Source of the DNA: CAVVVS01 sp963751355 | Lineage (GTDB): Bacteria > Bacteroidota > Ignavibacteria > Ignavibacteriales > Ignavibacteriaceae | Direction: 5' to 3' | DNA length: 6,045 nt | NCBI GenBank assembly: GCA_963751355.1 | Contig: CAVVVS010000060.1 | Span: 1-6,045, forward strand | In this document: piece by piece, positions 1 to 5,568 of the stretch | How the letters are laid out: every line of letters begins with the position of its first letter | Position numbering within the stretch: the first letter of the stretch is position 1 | Notes under the pieces: model-generated | What the model was told of the DNA's origin: nothing | Seen by the model: only the letters and a program-made list of their open reading frames with translations | Database searches by the model: none | Translations under genes and position numbers: made by a program

Positions 1-1
1 T

Positions 2-73
2 CAGGCTGATAAAGAGGATTTAGAGGAATTAAGAAAACTTGAACAGGAGATAAAAAGCAAAAAAGAGAAATGA
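2..73 (+). CDS. C-terminal tail of a truncated upstream gene
   Basis: Only the last 23 codons and the TGA stop (71-73) lie in the window; the gene begins upstream. The visible peptide is very charged (QADKEDLEELRKLEQ, then a lysine-rich end), with Leu spaced as in an amphipathic helix or short coiled coil. This is not enough to name a family. The frame is chosen because frame 1 has a stop at bases 7-9, while this frame stays open to the TGA and has gene-like composition. The TAACACGCAATATA repeat begins 20 bases after the stop, the same arrangement as after the MutS-family gene at the other end of the window. Confidence 0.55.
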   Translation, partial: QADKEDLEELRKLEQEIKSKKEK

Positions 74-93
74 CCTAAATAAACACCAGGCGG

Positions 94-220
94 TAACACG
101 CAATATACGTAAGCCGGGGGATGTGGGTAATTTAAACTTTTGTACATTTACTCAAAATTGTAACGGTTTGATAAGTTGGAGCTTCGAAATCCCGGCCTCC
201 GCATATTGCCACCGTTGGCT
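94..220 (+). repeat. attC-like imperfect inverted repeat (possible cassette recombination site)
   Basis: The left arm has GCAATAT at 100-106 and GCCGGG at 113-118. The right arm has CCCGGC at 191-196 and ATATTGC at 203-209, so both blocks pair in order; over the 19 positions 100-118, 16 can pair. Outside the arms, AAC (95-97) faces GTT (214-216), with short unequal spacers and a loop of about 72 bases. AAC to GTT spans 122 bases. This order (AAC, spacer, arm, loop, arm, spacer, GTT) is that of integron attC sites, and the length is in their range. The flanking seven-mers match the attC core consensus only partly: GTTGGCT differs from GTTRRRY at one position, and CGGTAAC is a poor RYYYAAC. No integrase gene is in the window. 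It could instead be a REP-like or regulatory hairpin. The pairing is seen directly; the attC reading is inference. Confidence 0.5.
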
Positions 221-241
221 GCAACTAAAACGAACTGCAAG

Positions 242-892
242 ATGAAGCATAGTATTCTAATAATTGGTTTGATTTGTTTTTTGAGTAAATTGTCAAATGG
301 ACAAGATTCGAATGACTTCTTTTTTGATGAGTTTAATGTATCTATTAATCGGACAACTTTACAGAATGACAATACAGAAGATAGATATGGATTTGGATTA
401 GGAGCTTACCACTCTTTCATGCCGCATAAAAAAATAAATCTAGTATTTGGATTTGAATATAACCGAACAAGTCAATTTAAAAAAACAATGTATGAAGGAC
501 ATTTTGCAAATGCTACTGATTTGACCTATAATCTAAATTGTTTTTCAATACCAGTTGGATTCAGATTAAATGCTGGGTCAAAAACAAAAGTATTCATTGA
601 AACAGGCGGATTTGCTGATTTAGTGATCAGCTCAAAACGGACTGGAACAATTCATACCTATTTGCCAGATGAAAATAATCAGATTAACTACAACGAGACA
701 GAAATTGACGAAAAAGCAGGATTATCAAATGCCGTTGGATTTTATTTTGGACTCGGTATTCGAATTCCAATATCAAGATTTGAGTTAATTGTAAAACCTG
801 ATTATAAATTCGAGATTAATAAGTTGTATTCGTATCAAGATGATATATTTAACAGATACTTTAGAATAAATATTGGATTAAAAATAAATTAG
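242..892 (+). CDS. Small outer-membrane beta-barrel protein (porin-like family)
   Basis: The product has 216 residues. Residues 1-20 form a typical signal peptide: Lys at 2, a hydrophobic core ILIIGLICFL, then a polar SNG before Q21, a usual Bacteroidota cleavage region. The mature part is rich in Gly, Tyr, Phe and Asn and shows alternating short strands such as YGFGLGAYHSF, INLVFGFEY and VGFYFGLGIRI. It ends in a strand, FRINIGLKIN, as expected of a chain inserted into the outer membrane. The size and pattern fit the broad outer-membrane beta-barrel group of eight or more strands; the substrate or role cannot be told. The frame is open upstream to an ATG at 176, but those 22 extra residues precede the signal peptide and overlap the right arm of the 94-220 repeat, so ATG 242 is preferred. 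It appears monocistronic, in a unit bounded by the repeat upstream and intron debris 6 bases downstream. Confidence 0.75.
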   Translation: MKHSILIIGLICFLSKLSNGQDSNDFFFDEFNVSINRTTLQNDNTEDRYGFGLGAYHSFMPHKKINLVFGFEYNRTSQFKKTMYEGHFANATDLTYNLNCFSIPVGFRLNAGSKTKVFIETGGFADLVISSKRTGTIHTYLPDENNQINYNETEIDEKAGLSNAVGFYFGLGIRIPISRFELIVKPDYKFEINKLYSYQDDIFNRYFRINIGLKIN

Positions 893-898
893 CAGCAG

Positions 899-957
899 CC
901 AATCGAGTAGGCGGCTGACGGACTAAAGTCCGCCAGTACACCTCTCACACCACTGTA
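899..957 (-). mobile_element. 3'-terminal fragment (partial domain V plus domain VI) of an inverted group II intron
   Basis: Read on the minus strand, 957 to 899 gives GTGGTGTGAGAGG, which resembles the 3' strand of domain V in Bacteroidota group II introns as I recall them. A hairpin follows at 936-928/923-915 (CTGGCGGAC, loop TTTA, GTCCGTCAG), fitting domain VI, and then CCGCCTACTCGATT, a typical 3' end. The hairpin's one imperfect pair is a G-U wobble on the minus strand but an A-C mismatch on the plus strand, which supports a minus-strand RNA. The 5' strand of domain V and everything before it are missing. The sequence stops exactly where the plus-strand intron starts. The 3' end lies 6 bases after the stop of the beta-barrel gene, in opposite orientation. 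The exact intron end (899-902) is uncertain. Confidence 0.55.
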
Positions 958-1560
958 GTGCGACAAGAAGTCGCTTAATATAACTGTTTAACACCCACCT
1001 ACGGGTGGATGATTAAACCTTGTGTTCCATCACAAGTAGCCTACGGGCACGTGCATATCGGGAACCTGAACGAAGTGAAGCTCATGACCTAAGGGAATAA
1101 ACTGATTTGTGCGAAGCTGCCCGGACAATATAGCCCACAAAGCGATCCTGTGAGGGAAAGTTGTTGTACCATCGTCAAGTACAGGGGAGTTAGGCTCAAC
1201 CGGTATGGTTAACAAAGGTGAACTGCTGATAAATGTCGTGATGTGAAAATAGCGAAAGACGATGACACGCTATGACCAAAAGGTAAAGGGTATAGTTAAC
1301 AGGCTTTGCGGTTCCTGTTACATGGATTACGATTCCCCCGGCAAAGAGGCAGAACCTAACCCGGTTCGTTATATAAGCGGAACTTGGTAAGCCCGTATAG
1401 TTTCCCTGTGACTTCACAGGGACAGGCTCTCCGTAAGGACAGCACAACACCATACGGGTAAAGGAATGACAGAGAAAGCTAAGGCCGGTGTGTAATGCAC
1501 CGGATATGCCCACTTCTGTTACGGTGCTCTGTAAGTATCCGCCCCAGCAACTGCGTTTTC
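958..1560 (+). mobile_element. 5' part of a group II intron (domains I to III), reverse transcriptase and 3' end lost
   Basis: The region opens with GTGCG, the conserved group II 5' end, inside a GCGAC/GTCGC hairpin (960-974). Structured, non-coding, more GC-rich sequence follows: a UACG-capped stem at 995-1008, an 8-base-pair ACTT-capped stem at 1403-1422, a CCGGTG/CACCGG stem at 1485-1503, and intron-like stretches such as GGAACTTGGTAAGCCCGT. Candidate exon-binding sites are TGTGAG (1149-1154, EBS2) and TACAG (1180-1184, EBS1). They pair with CTCACA (944-949) and CTGTA (953-957) just upstream of the splice site. No reverse transcriptase or maturase frame is present where domain IV should be, and no domain V or VI follows on this strand. 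The element should therefore be dead unless helped, and even then lacks its catalytic domain. The right boundary, set near 1560, is approximate. Open frames on the minus strand across it are chance. Confidence 0.75.
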
Positions 1561-1569
1561 CTAAATTAA

Positions 1570-1899
1570 GCTTTTATCTATAAATTGCGGCAAAAGATTT
1601 GTGAAACCAGACAGAAATGCACTCAAAGTAAAAACGGCAGGTACATTGATCGAAGTGAATATGCCGATGTTACAGAAGCCGATGCCAGAAAGATTAATGA
1701 AAATCCGGATTACTACCGCCTACACCCGCAGGTCACCGAGCATCCCTTTGGTACTTTAAAGCGACAACGTGGGTTCACTTTCACCCTTGTCCGAAGTAAG
1801 GAAAAGGTTCCCGGAGAAGCTGGTCTAATGTTTATCGGATTCAATTTAAGCCGTCGCATTTCAATACCTGGAGCCGCAAAACTCATTAAAGCATTGTAG
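1570..1899 (+). pseudogene. C-terminal remnant of an IS1182-type DDE transposase
   Basis: About 110 residues are readable from 1570 (after the in-frame TAA at 1567) to the TAG at 1897-1899. The first possible start is a TTG at 1585. Recognisable pieces, numbered from that TTG, are a Cys-rich block (C6, C12, CTQSKNGRYIDRSEYA), the signature TEHPFGTLKRQRGF at 51-64, and an end of the form GFNLSRRISIPGAAKLIKAL. The Glu at 52 followed six residues later by Lys matches the E-x6-K part of the DDE signature in IS5/IS1182-like transposases. Full-length members have roughly 450-550 residues, so the N-terminal three quarters, with the Asp residues of the active site, are missing. The fragment adjoins the truncated group II intron without a visible boundary sequence, so insertion followed by deletion is likely. 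It cannot be functional. Confidence 0.75.
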
Positions 1900-2241
1900 A
1901 ATAAATGTTTGTATGATTCAGTGGATCCAAACGGACTTATTCTTAGCCCATATTTTGCTTTTAGATTTTCCGGACTGAAATTCATTCCCGGACAATAATA
2001 AAAATTTCTATGGCTATATGTCGTTATATTGAAACATAAAAAAGCTAAATTGAATTTGAAATTGAGTTTTTGCAGTGCCTGTCCTGCCCGGCGCCAGACT
2101 TTGATCCTTCATCAAAGTAAATTGTTATTCTCAATTATCCGGTGAGCTTTCGATACCGAAGGGTTCGTTGCAACCACGACCCGACAGAACCTTGAATTTT
2201 TAAGGTAGAAGATTTATCTGACAAAAAAATTCGAACGAAGT
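1900..2241. other. Gene-free stretch: probable 3' end of the IS remnant and upstream region of the reductase gene
   Basis: No convincing coding frame exists on either strand. The first part (1900 to about 2085) is AT-rich and may be the untranslated end of the IS1182-type element. GAGTTTTTGCAGTGCCTG, ending near 2081, has the look of an IS terminal repeat, but the partner end is lost, so this cannot be checked here. A small hairpin CTTTCG-ATAC-CGAAGG lies at about 2147-2162. I found no clear Bacteroidota promoter (TTTG with TAnnTTTG) before the reductase start at 2242, only AT-rich sequence. Confidence 0.3.
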
Positions 2242-2790
2242 ATGAGAAAAGTAATTGCAGCAATAAATATGACACTTGACGGGTTTTGCGACCATACGGC
2301 CGTAATACCTGATGAGGAAGTACATCAACATTATACAGAACTGCTAGGGCAGGGAGACGTAATTCTATATGGCAGAATAACATACCAACTTATGGAGTTT
2401 TGGCGAACACTTTTAGAAAACCCATCAGAAGAAAAATCAATGAATGACTTTGCTTTGGCTATTGACAGGATTCCGAAAATTGTTTTTTCCCATACGCTGA
2501 ATAATGTTGAATGGAAAAGTGCGACAATGGCAAAGCGTGATTTAAAAGACGAAGTATTAGAACTCAGGCAACAATCAGGTAAAAATATTTTTATTGGTAG
2601 CCGCAGTTTAATTATTCAGTTAATGAAGCTTAATCTGATTGATGAATACCAGCTTTGCATTCATCCGGTTATTGCAGGAAATGGTTTGCCATTATTTGAA
2701 GACATTAACGACAGGACTATTCTTAAACTCGTAAAGGCTAAAACCTTTAGCGGTGGTGCAATAACTCTTTACTATGAACCGAAAAAATGA
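2242..2790 (+). CDS. Dihydrofolate reductase-like family protein (RibD C-terminal domain)
   Basis: The product has 182 residues, the usual length for stand-alone cytoplasmic members of the RibD C-terminal/DHFR-like family (YwjB and YyaP type). Visible family landmarks are the N-terminal strand MRKVIAAINMTLDGF (typically a 'hSLDG' region), GRITYQLM at 44-51 matching the 'GR.TYE.M' motif, IFIGSRSLI at 117-124 for the dinucleotide-binding turn 'GS..L', and HPVIAGNGLPLF at 141-152 matching 'P...G.G..LF'. Such proteins have an NAD(P)H-binding Rossmann-like fold. The substrate is generally unknown, and neither folate nor flavin-pathway function should be assumed. It has its own start (ATG 2242, no clear Shine-Dalgarno) and no co-directional neighbour close enough for an operon. 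It looks intact, in contrast to the debris on both sides. Family membership is confident; activity is not. Confidence 0.85.
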   Translation: MRKVIAAINMTLDGFCDHTAVIPDEEVHQHYTELLGQGDVILYGRITYQLMEFWRTLLENPSEEKSMNDFALAIDRIPKIVFSHTLNNVEWKSATMAKRDLKDEVLELRQQSGKNIFIGSRSLIIQLMKLNLIDEYQLCIHPVIAGNGLPLFEDINDRTILKLVKAKTFSGGAITLYYEPKK

Positions 2791-2820
2791 TAGGGTAAAA
2801 ACAACGATCCCCCAATAAAT

Positions 2821-3080
2821 GACTATAATCATTGCTTGTTTTCGCCTATTTCTGAAAATCTACATTTTGTTCCCGTTGACTTTGAAACATCATCATGGTG
2901 GGATGGGCTATCGAAAAAAATTTTGACCTCCATCAAAAAACATTCGTTTCCTGCACGGGTGTTACACTTTATCTCACTAAAGAAGCTATTGTTGAAACTT
3001 TGAGAATGATGACCCGGCTTTCGTCTCACAAGTGTGCCAAATACCTGGGTACATGCAGCGAAAGCCCGCACTACGAATAG
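2821..3080 (+). pseudogene. Frameshifted, truncated SAM-dependent methyltransferase fragment
   Basis: Two plus-strand frames together read like the central part of a class I methyltransferase of the TIGR00027/leucine carboxyl methyltransferase-like group. The first frame (2845-2913) gives PISENLHFVPVDFE followed by WWDGLS; the second (about 2919-3028) gives NFDLHQKTFVSCTGV and then LYLTKEAIVETLRMM. In intact relatives 'VPVDFE' and 'W.GVT.YLT.EA...TL' follow in one frame. The break lies at the seven-A run 2914-2920, where one extra A would join the frames exactly (SKK-NFD). The N-terminal SAM-binding region and the C-terminal part are missing. The last residues before the TAG at 3078-3080 no longer look like the family, so homology probably ends near 3030. 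The family is recognised from motifs only. Confidence 0.6.
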
Positions 3081-3181
3081 CCCAATCGTTGCCTGTATAT
3101 TAACCAGACATAACCTTCACACAGACAAAAGATTATTAAATTGGTATAAATGATTGTAACAGGACAAACAAGGAATAAATA

Positions 3182-3274
3182 CTGAGTACTAGAAAGTCCA
3201 AAGAAAGTGAGATTTCCAGCTATGGAATCAAGTCAATTGGATTATTCGGCTCATATGCAAGAGATGAACGATAA
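3182..3274 (+). pseudogene. N-terminal fragment of an MNT-type nucleotidyltransferase
   Basis: The frame from 3182 reads through RKSKESEISSYGIKS to GLFGSYARDE and stops at TAA 3272-3274, with an in-frame stop also at 3176-3178. YGIKSIGLFGSYARDE is a very clear match to the start of minimal nucleotidyltransferase proteins, where the Gly-Ser of 'GSxARGE' binds the nucleotide. Such proteins pair with HEPN proteins in toxin-antitoxin modules. The metal-binding acidic residues that should follow are absent, because at about 3264 the sequence changes to one resembling the start of the gene at 5569. No HEPN partner is visible. It is a dead fragment of about 30 codons. Confidence 0.6.
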
Positions 3275-3303
3275 TAAAAAAACTACTAATTCTGAATCCA
3301 AAC
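3264..3303 (+). pseudogene. 5' fragment of a paralogue of the 5569 membrane-protein gene
   Basis: The 40 bases match the first 40 bases of the gene at 5569 at 34 positions without gaps. Translated, MNDNKKTTNSESK corresponds to MKNNKKFITSESK. The similarity begins at the ATG and ends at base 3303, exactly one base before the left terminal repeat of the MITE-like element. The rest of the gene is absent and does not resume on the far side of that element. An open frame continues through the element to 3392 but is not conserved coding sequence. Confidence 0.5.
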
Positions 3304-3441
3304 CACTGGCGTCCGGTAAAATTTGTACTTTTACTCATGGTCAATCTTTTAGTGTCGTAACTTCAAAGATAACCATTCGGGGTTGGTCTTAACTGACCAG
3401 CCCTTTTTTCTATATCGCCAGATTATTACCGGACACCAGTG
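3304..3441. mobile_element. MITE-like element with 16-base terminal inverted repeats
   Basis: The left end CACTGGCGTCCGGTAA (3304-3319) is the inverse complement of the right end TTACCGGACACCAGTG (3426-3441) at 15 of 16 positions. The 138 bases between and including them hold no transposase and do contain a strong intrinsic terminator. The ends look like those of an IS element, so this is probably an internally deleted IS or a non-autonomous derivative. No obvious target-site duplication is visible: the left flank ends CCAAAC and the right flank begins ATTGAA. This would fit a deletion beside the element after insertion. The left boundary is supported independently, because similarity to the 5569 gene stops at exactly 3303. 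Confidence 0.65.
3380..3409 (+). terminator. Intrinsic (rho-independent) terminator
   Basis: GGGTTGGTC (3380-3388) pairs with GACCAGCCC (3395-3403) around the loop TTAACT, with one G-T pair, and six T residues follow directly (3404-3409). It lies inside the MITE-like element, 44 bases before the start of the MutS-family gene. It should stop transcription arriving from the left, so that gene probably needs a promoter between 3410 and 3452. Confidence 0.8.
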
Positions 3442-3452
3442 ATTGAAAAACA

Positions 3453-5306
3453 ATGAAGATTTATAGAGATAATATAAAATTGTATGATGCCAAATTACTT
3501 AAGCTAAGTAAGTTATTAAATCGCATTTCATATCTTAGGTTACTTATTTTTGTCATTTCCAGTATCATTCTTATATACTTGTTTAGATTCAATTTATTAA
3601 TTCCGATTCTGATTGTTTTCCCTCTATCAATATTATGTTTTGGCGTTGCAATCACATATCATCACAAAACAGCTTTCCTGAAAAAACACACAGCATTTCT
3701 GAAAGGCATTAATGAATCCGAAATTTTAAGAGAAAAATGTAATCTGGAAGAATTTGATACCGGACATCAATTTATCAATCAAAATCACCCGTATACCTCC
3801 GATTTAGATATTTTTGGGCAACATTCCATTTTTCAATTGCTCAACAGAACAACGACAGAGTCTGGTATGATCCTGTTATCGGAATGGCTGTCGGAACCTG
3901 CACCCAATAATGAGATACTTGACAGACAAAAGGCCATAAAAGAAATCGCTCAAAATTTGGATTGGAGGCAAGATTTTCAGGCATCTGGCATGCACTTTCA
4001 AAATAAAAAAAGTGATTATTATAAATTGTTGGATTGGGTAGCAGCACCTGTCGTTTTATTAAAACATCGACGAATATATCTGGCAGTTGCAATAATCCTT
4101 TCGGGACTATCATTTCTTGCCTTATATTTTTATATACCCCATTTTGATTCACCAATCTGGTATATTTATTTACTTCCCTTTATGACTGTTTATTTTATTA
4201 TGAGCAGAATTTTAAAAAAATTAAAACCCATAGCTGATGATATCGTTAAAATCTCGCAAGAGAATATTGACACGTTAAGAGGTTATCGGACATTGATCAA
4301 TAAAATTGAATGTGAAAGTTTCGAGTCAAATAAATTATGCGAATTACAATCCATACTAAAAGGCAAATATTCCGCATACAATGAAATTAATAGGTTGTGC
4401 AAATTATTGGAATTCTCTCAGCAAAGAGGTCTAAGAACAAAATTTATATCAGTAGGTGGGAATTATTTTTATTCTCTATTAAACAGTTTCCTGCTATTGG
4501 ATATTTACCTGATTATTGGAATAGAAAAATGGAAATCAAAGAATAAGGCGGTTTTAAAATCCTGGTCTAAAGTAGTAAGTGAGTTTGAGGTAGTAAATAG
4601 TCTTGCAGGTTTTTGCTATTCAAACCCATCTTATACATTTCCTGAGTTAGTTGAAAAAGATAACTATATCCATTTTGAGTCTCTGGGGCATCCCTTAATA
4701 AATTCTAATAAACGGGTATGTAATAATTTTCACTCAGAGGGACAAGGTGATATTGTTCTGATTACCGGTTCCAATATGGGAGGGAAAAGTACTTTTTTAA
4801 GGGCTGTAGGCGTTAACCTTGTATTAGCATTTGCTGGTGCACCTTGTTGTGCAATACAGGGGCAGGTTTCGAACCTGAAATTATTTACGAGTATGAGAAC
4901 CCAGGATAATTTGAAGGAAGGAGTTTCTTCTTTTTATGCAGAATTAAGCAGAATTGAAAAGATGCTGAAACTAATTGAAAGTAATCAAAACACTTTTTTT
5001 CTTTTGGACGAGATGTTTAAAGGTACCAATTCAGAAGATAGACATAAAGGAGGTTTTTCATTGATTAATCAATTAAGTAAGCTCAAAACGTCAGGAATTA
5101 TTGCAACACACGATATTGAACTTGCAAAACTATCGGGGAATAAAAGGTTGGTTACAAATTATAGTTTTAATAGTGAGATTAAAGATAATTCTATGATTTT
5201 TAGCTATGAACTTCATCCAGGTATATGTAATGATTTTAATGCTAGTGAGCTTATGAAAAAGAGCGGAATTGAAATTTTATCGAATATTTCAGATGAACGG
5301 AATTAA
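3453..5306 (+). CDS. Membrane-anchored MutS-family ATPase
   Basis: The product has 617 residues, with the MutS ATPase domain in its C-terminal third. Walker A is GSNMGGKST at 439-447, followed by FLRAVGVNLVLAFAGAP. The sensor region reads MRTQDNLKEGVSSFYAEL, Walker B is FFLLDEMFKGTN at about 515-526 (D519, E520), and the switch His lies in ATHD (H553). LDIFGQHSIFQLLNRT, at about 118-133, resembles the start of the MutS core (lever) domain. The mismatch-recognition domain I with its Phe-x-Glu motif and the connector domain of canonical MutS (about 850 residues) are absent. Hydrophobic stretches at about 27-46, 47-69, 207-228 and 234-253 predict two pairs of membrane helices, with the ATPase in the cytoplasm. 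Such proteins are common in Bacteroidota and often labelled mismatch repair, but a role in repair is not shown by the sequence. ATG 3453 fits the family's N-terminus. The start is only 11 bases after the MITE-like element. Confidence 0.85.
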   Translation: MKIYRDNIKLYDAKLLKLSKLLNRISYLRLLIFVISSIILIYLFRFNLLIPILIVFPLSILCFGVAITYHHKTAFLKKHTAFLKGINESEILREKCNLEEFDTGHQFINQNHPYTSDLDIFGQHSIFQLLNRTTTESGMILLSEWLSEPAPNNEILDRQKAIKEIAQNLDWRQDFQASGMHFQNKKSDYYKLLDWVAAPVVLLKHRRIYLAVAIILSGLSFLALYFYIPHFDSPIWYIYLLPFMTVYFIMSRILKKLKPIADDIVKISQENIDTLRGYRTLINKIECESFESNKLCELQSILKGKYSAYNEINRLCKLLEFSQQRGLRTKFISVGGNYFYSLLNSFLLLDIYLIIGIEKWKSKNKAVLKSWSKVVSEFEVVNSLAGFCYSNPSYTFPELVEKDNYIHFESLGHPLINSNKRVCNNFHSEGQGDIVLITGSNMGGKSTFLRAVGVNLVLAFAGAPCCAIQGQVSNLKLFTSMRTQDNLKEGVSSFYAELSRIEKMLKLIESNQNTFFLLDEMFKGTNSEDRHKGGFSLINQLSKLKTSGIIATHDIELAKLSGNKRLVTNYSFNSEIKDNSMIFSYELHPGICNDFNASELMKKSGIEILSNISDERN

Positions 5307-5320
5307 TAAGATACAACATA

Positions 5321-5536
5321 TAACACGCAATATAGCAAAAAGCGGTGAAGTGCATTTTTTGGGTGGTTTTAGCCCGTTCCAACTTCATCACGGTTTTATA
5401 GAGAGTCACCCACAATAATATATCATCTGGAGTTTATCAATTTGTGGGCGTTTGGTTTTCAAATCAACTTTAACAACGGTGTATATAAACGCACTCCGAA
5501 AACTCAACCGATTCATATTGTAAAACGACGGCCGTC
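5321..5536 (+). repeat. Second copy of the TAACACGCAATATA repeat with nested inverted repeats
   Basis: TAACACGCAATATA at 5321-5334 is identical to 94-107 and begins 14 bases after the preceding stop codon. GCAATAT (5327-5333) can pair with ATATTGT (5515-5521), giving seven pairs including one G-T. Within the region, TGAAGT near 5347 faces ACTTCA near 5381, and CCCACAA near 5408 faces TTGTGGG near 5441. A 10-base perfect palindrome GACGGCCGTC lies at 5527-5536. Unlike the copy at 94-220, no GTT core follows the right arm and the span is longer, so an attC-like role is weaker here. No gene is seen between 5307 and 5568 on either strand. Confidence 0.45.
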
Positions 5537-5568
5537 ATGCTAACGATGACTTTAAAATATGTGAACAA

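Noticed and set aside
176..241. Extended N-terminus of the beta-barrel protein from ATG 176
   Set aside because: The added 22 residues would bury a clear signal peptide inside the protein and overlap the right arm of the inverted repeat; ATG 242 explains the sequence better.
1030..1513. Two minus-strand open frames of 61 and 105 codons
   Set aside because: They lie across the structured RNA of the plus-strand group II intron, resemble no protein and have low-complexity translations; they are chance frames in GC-richer DNA.
1713..1985. Minus-strand open frame of 90 codons
   Set aside because: It is the antisense of the transposase remnant, whose plus-strand translation matches a known family.
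2829..3071. Minus-strand 80-codon open frame
   Set aside because: It is the antisense of the methyltransferase fragment, whose plus-strand motifs are recognisable.
3207..3392. 61-codon plus-strand open frame as a small gene
   Set aside because: It runs across three unrelated pieces (nucleotidyltransferase fragment in another frame, paralogue fragment, MITE-like element), so it is a product of rearrangement.
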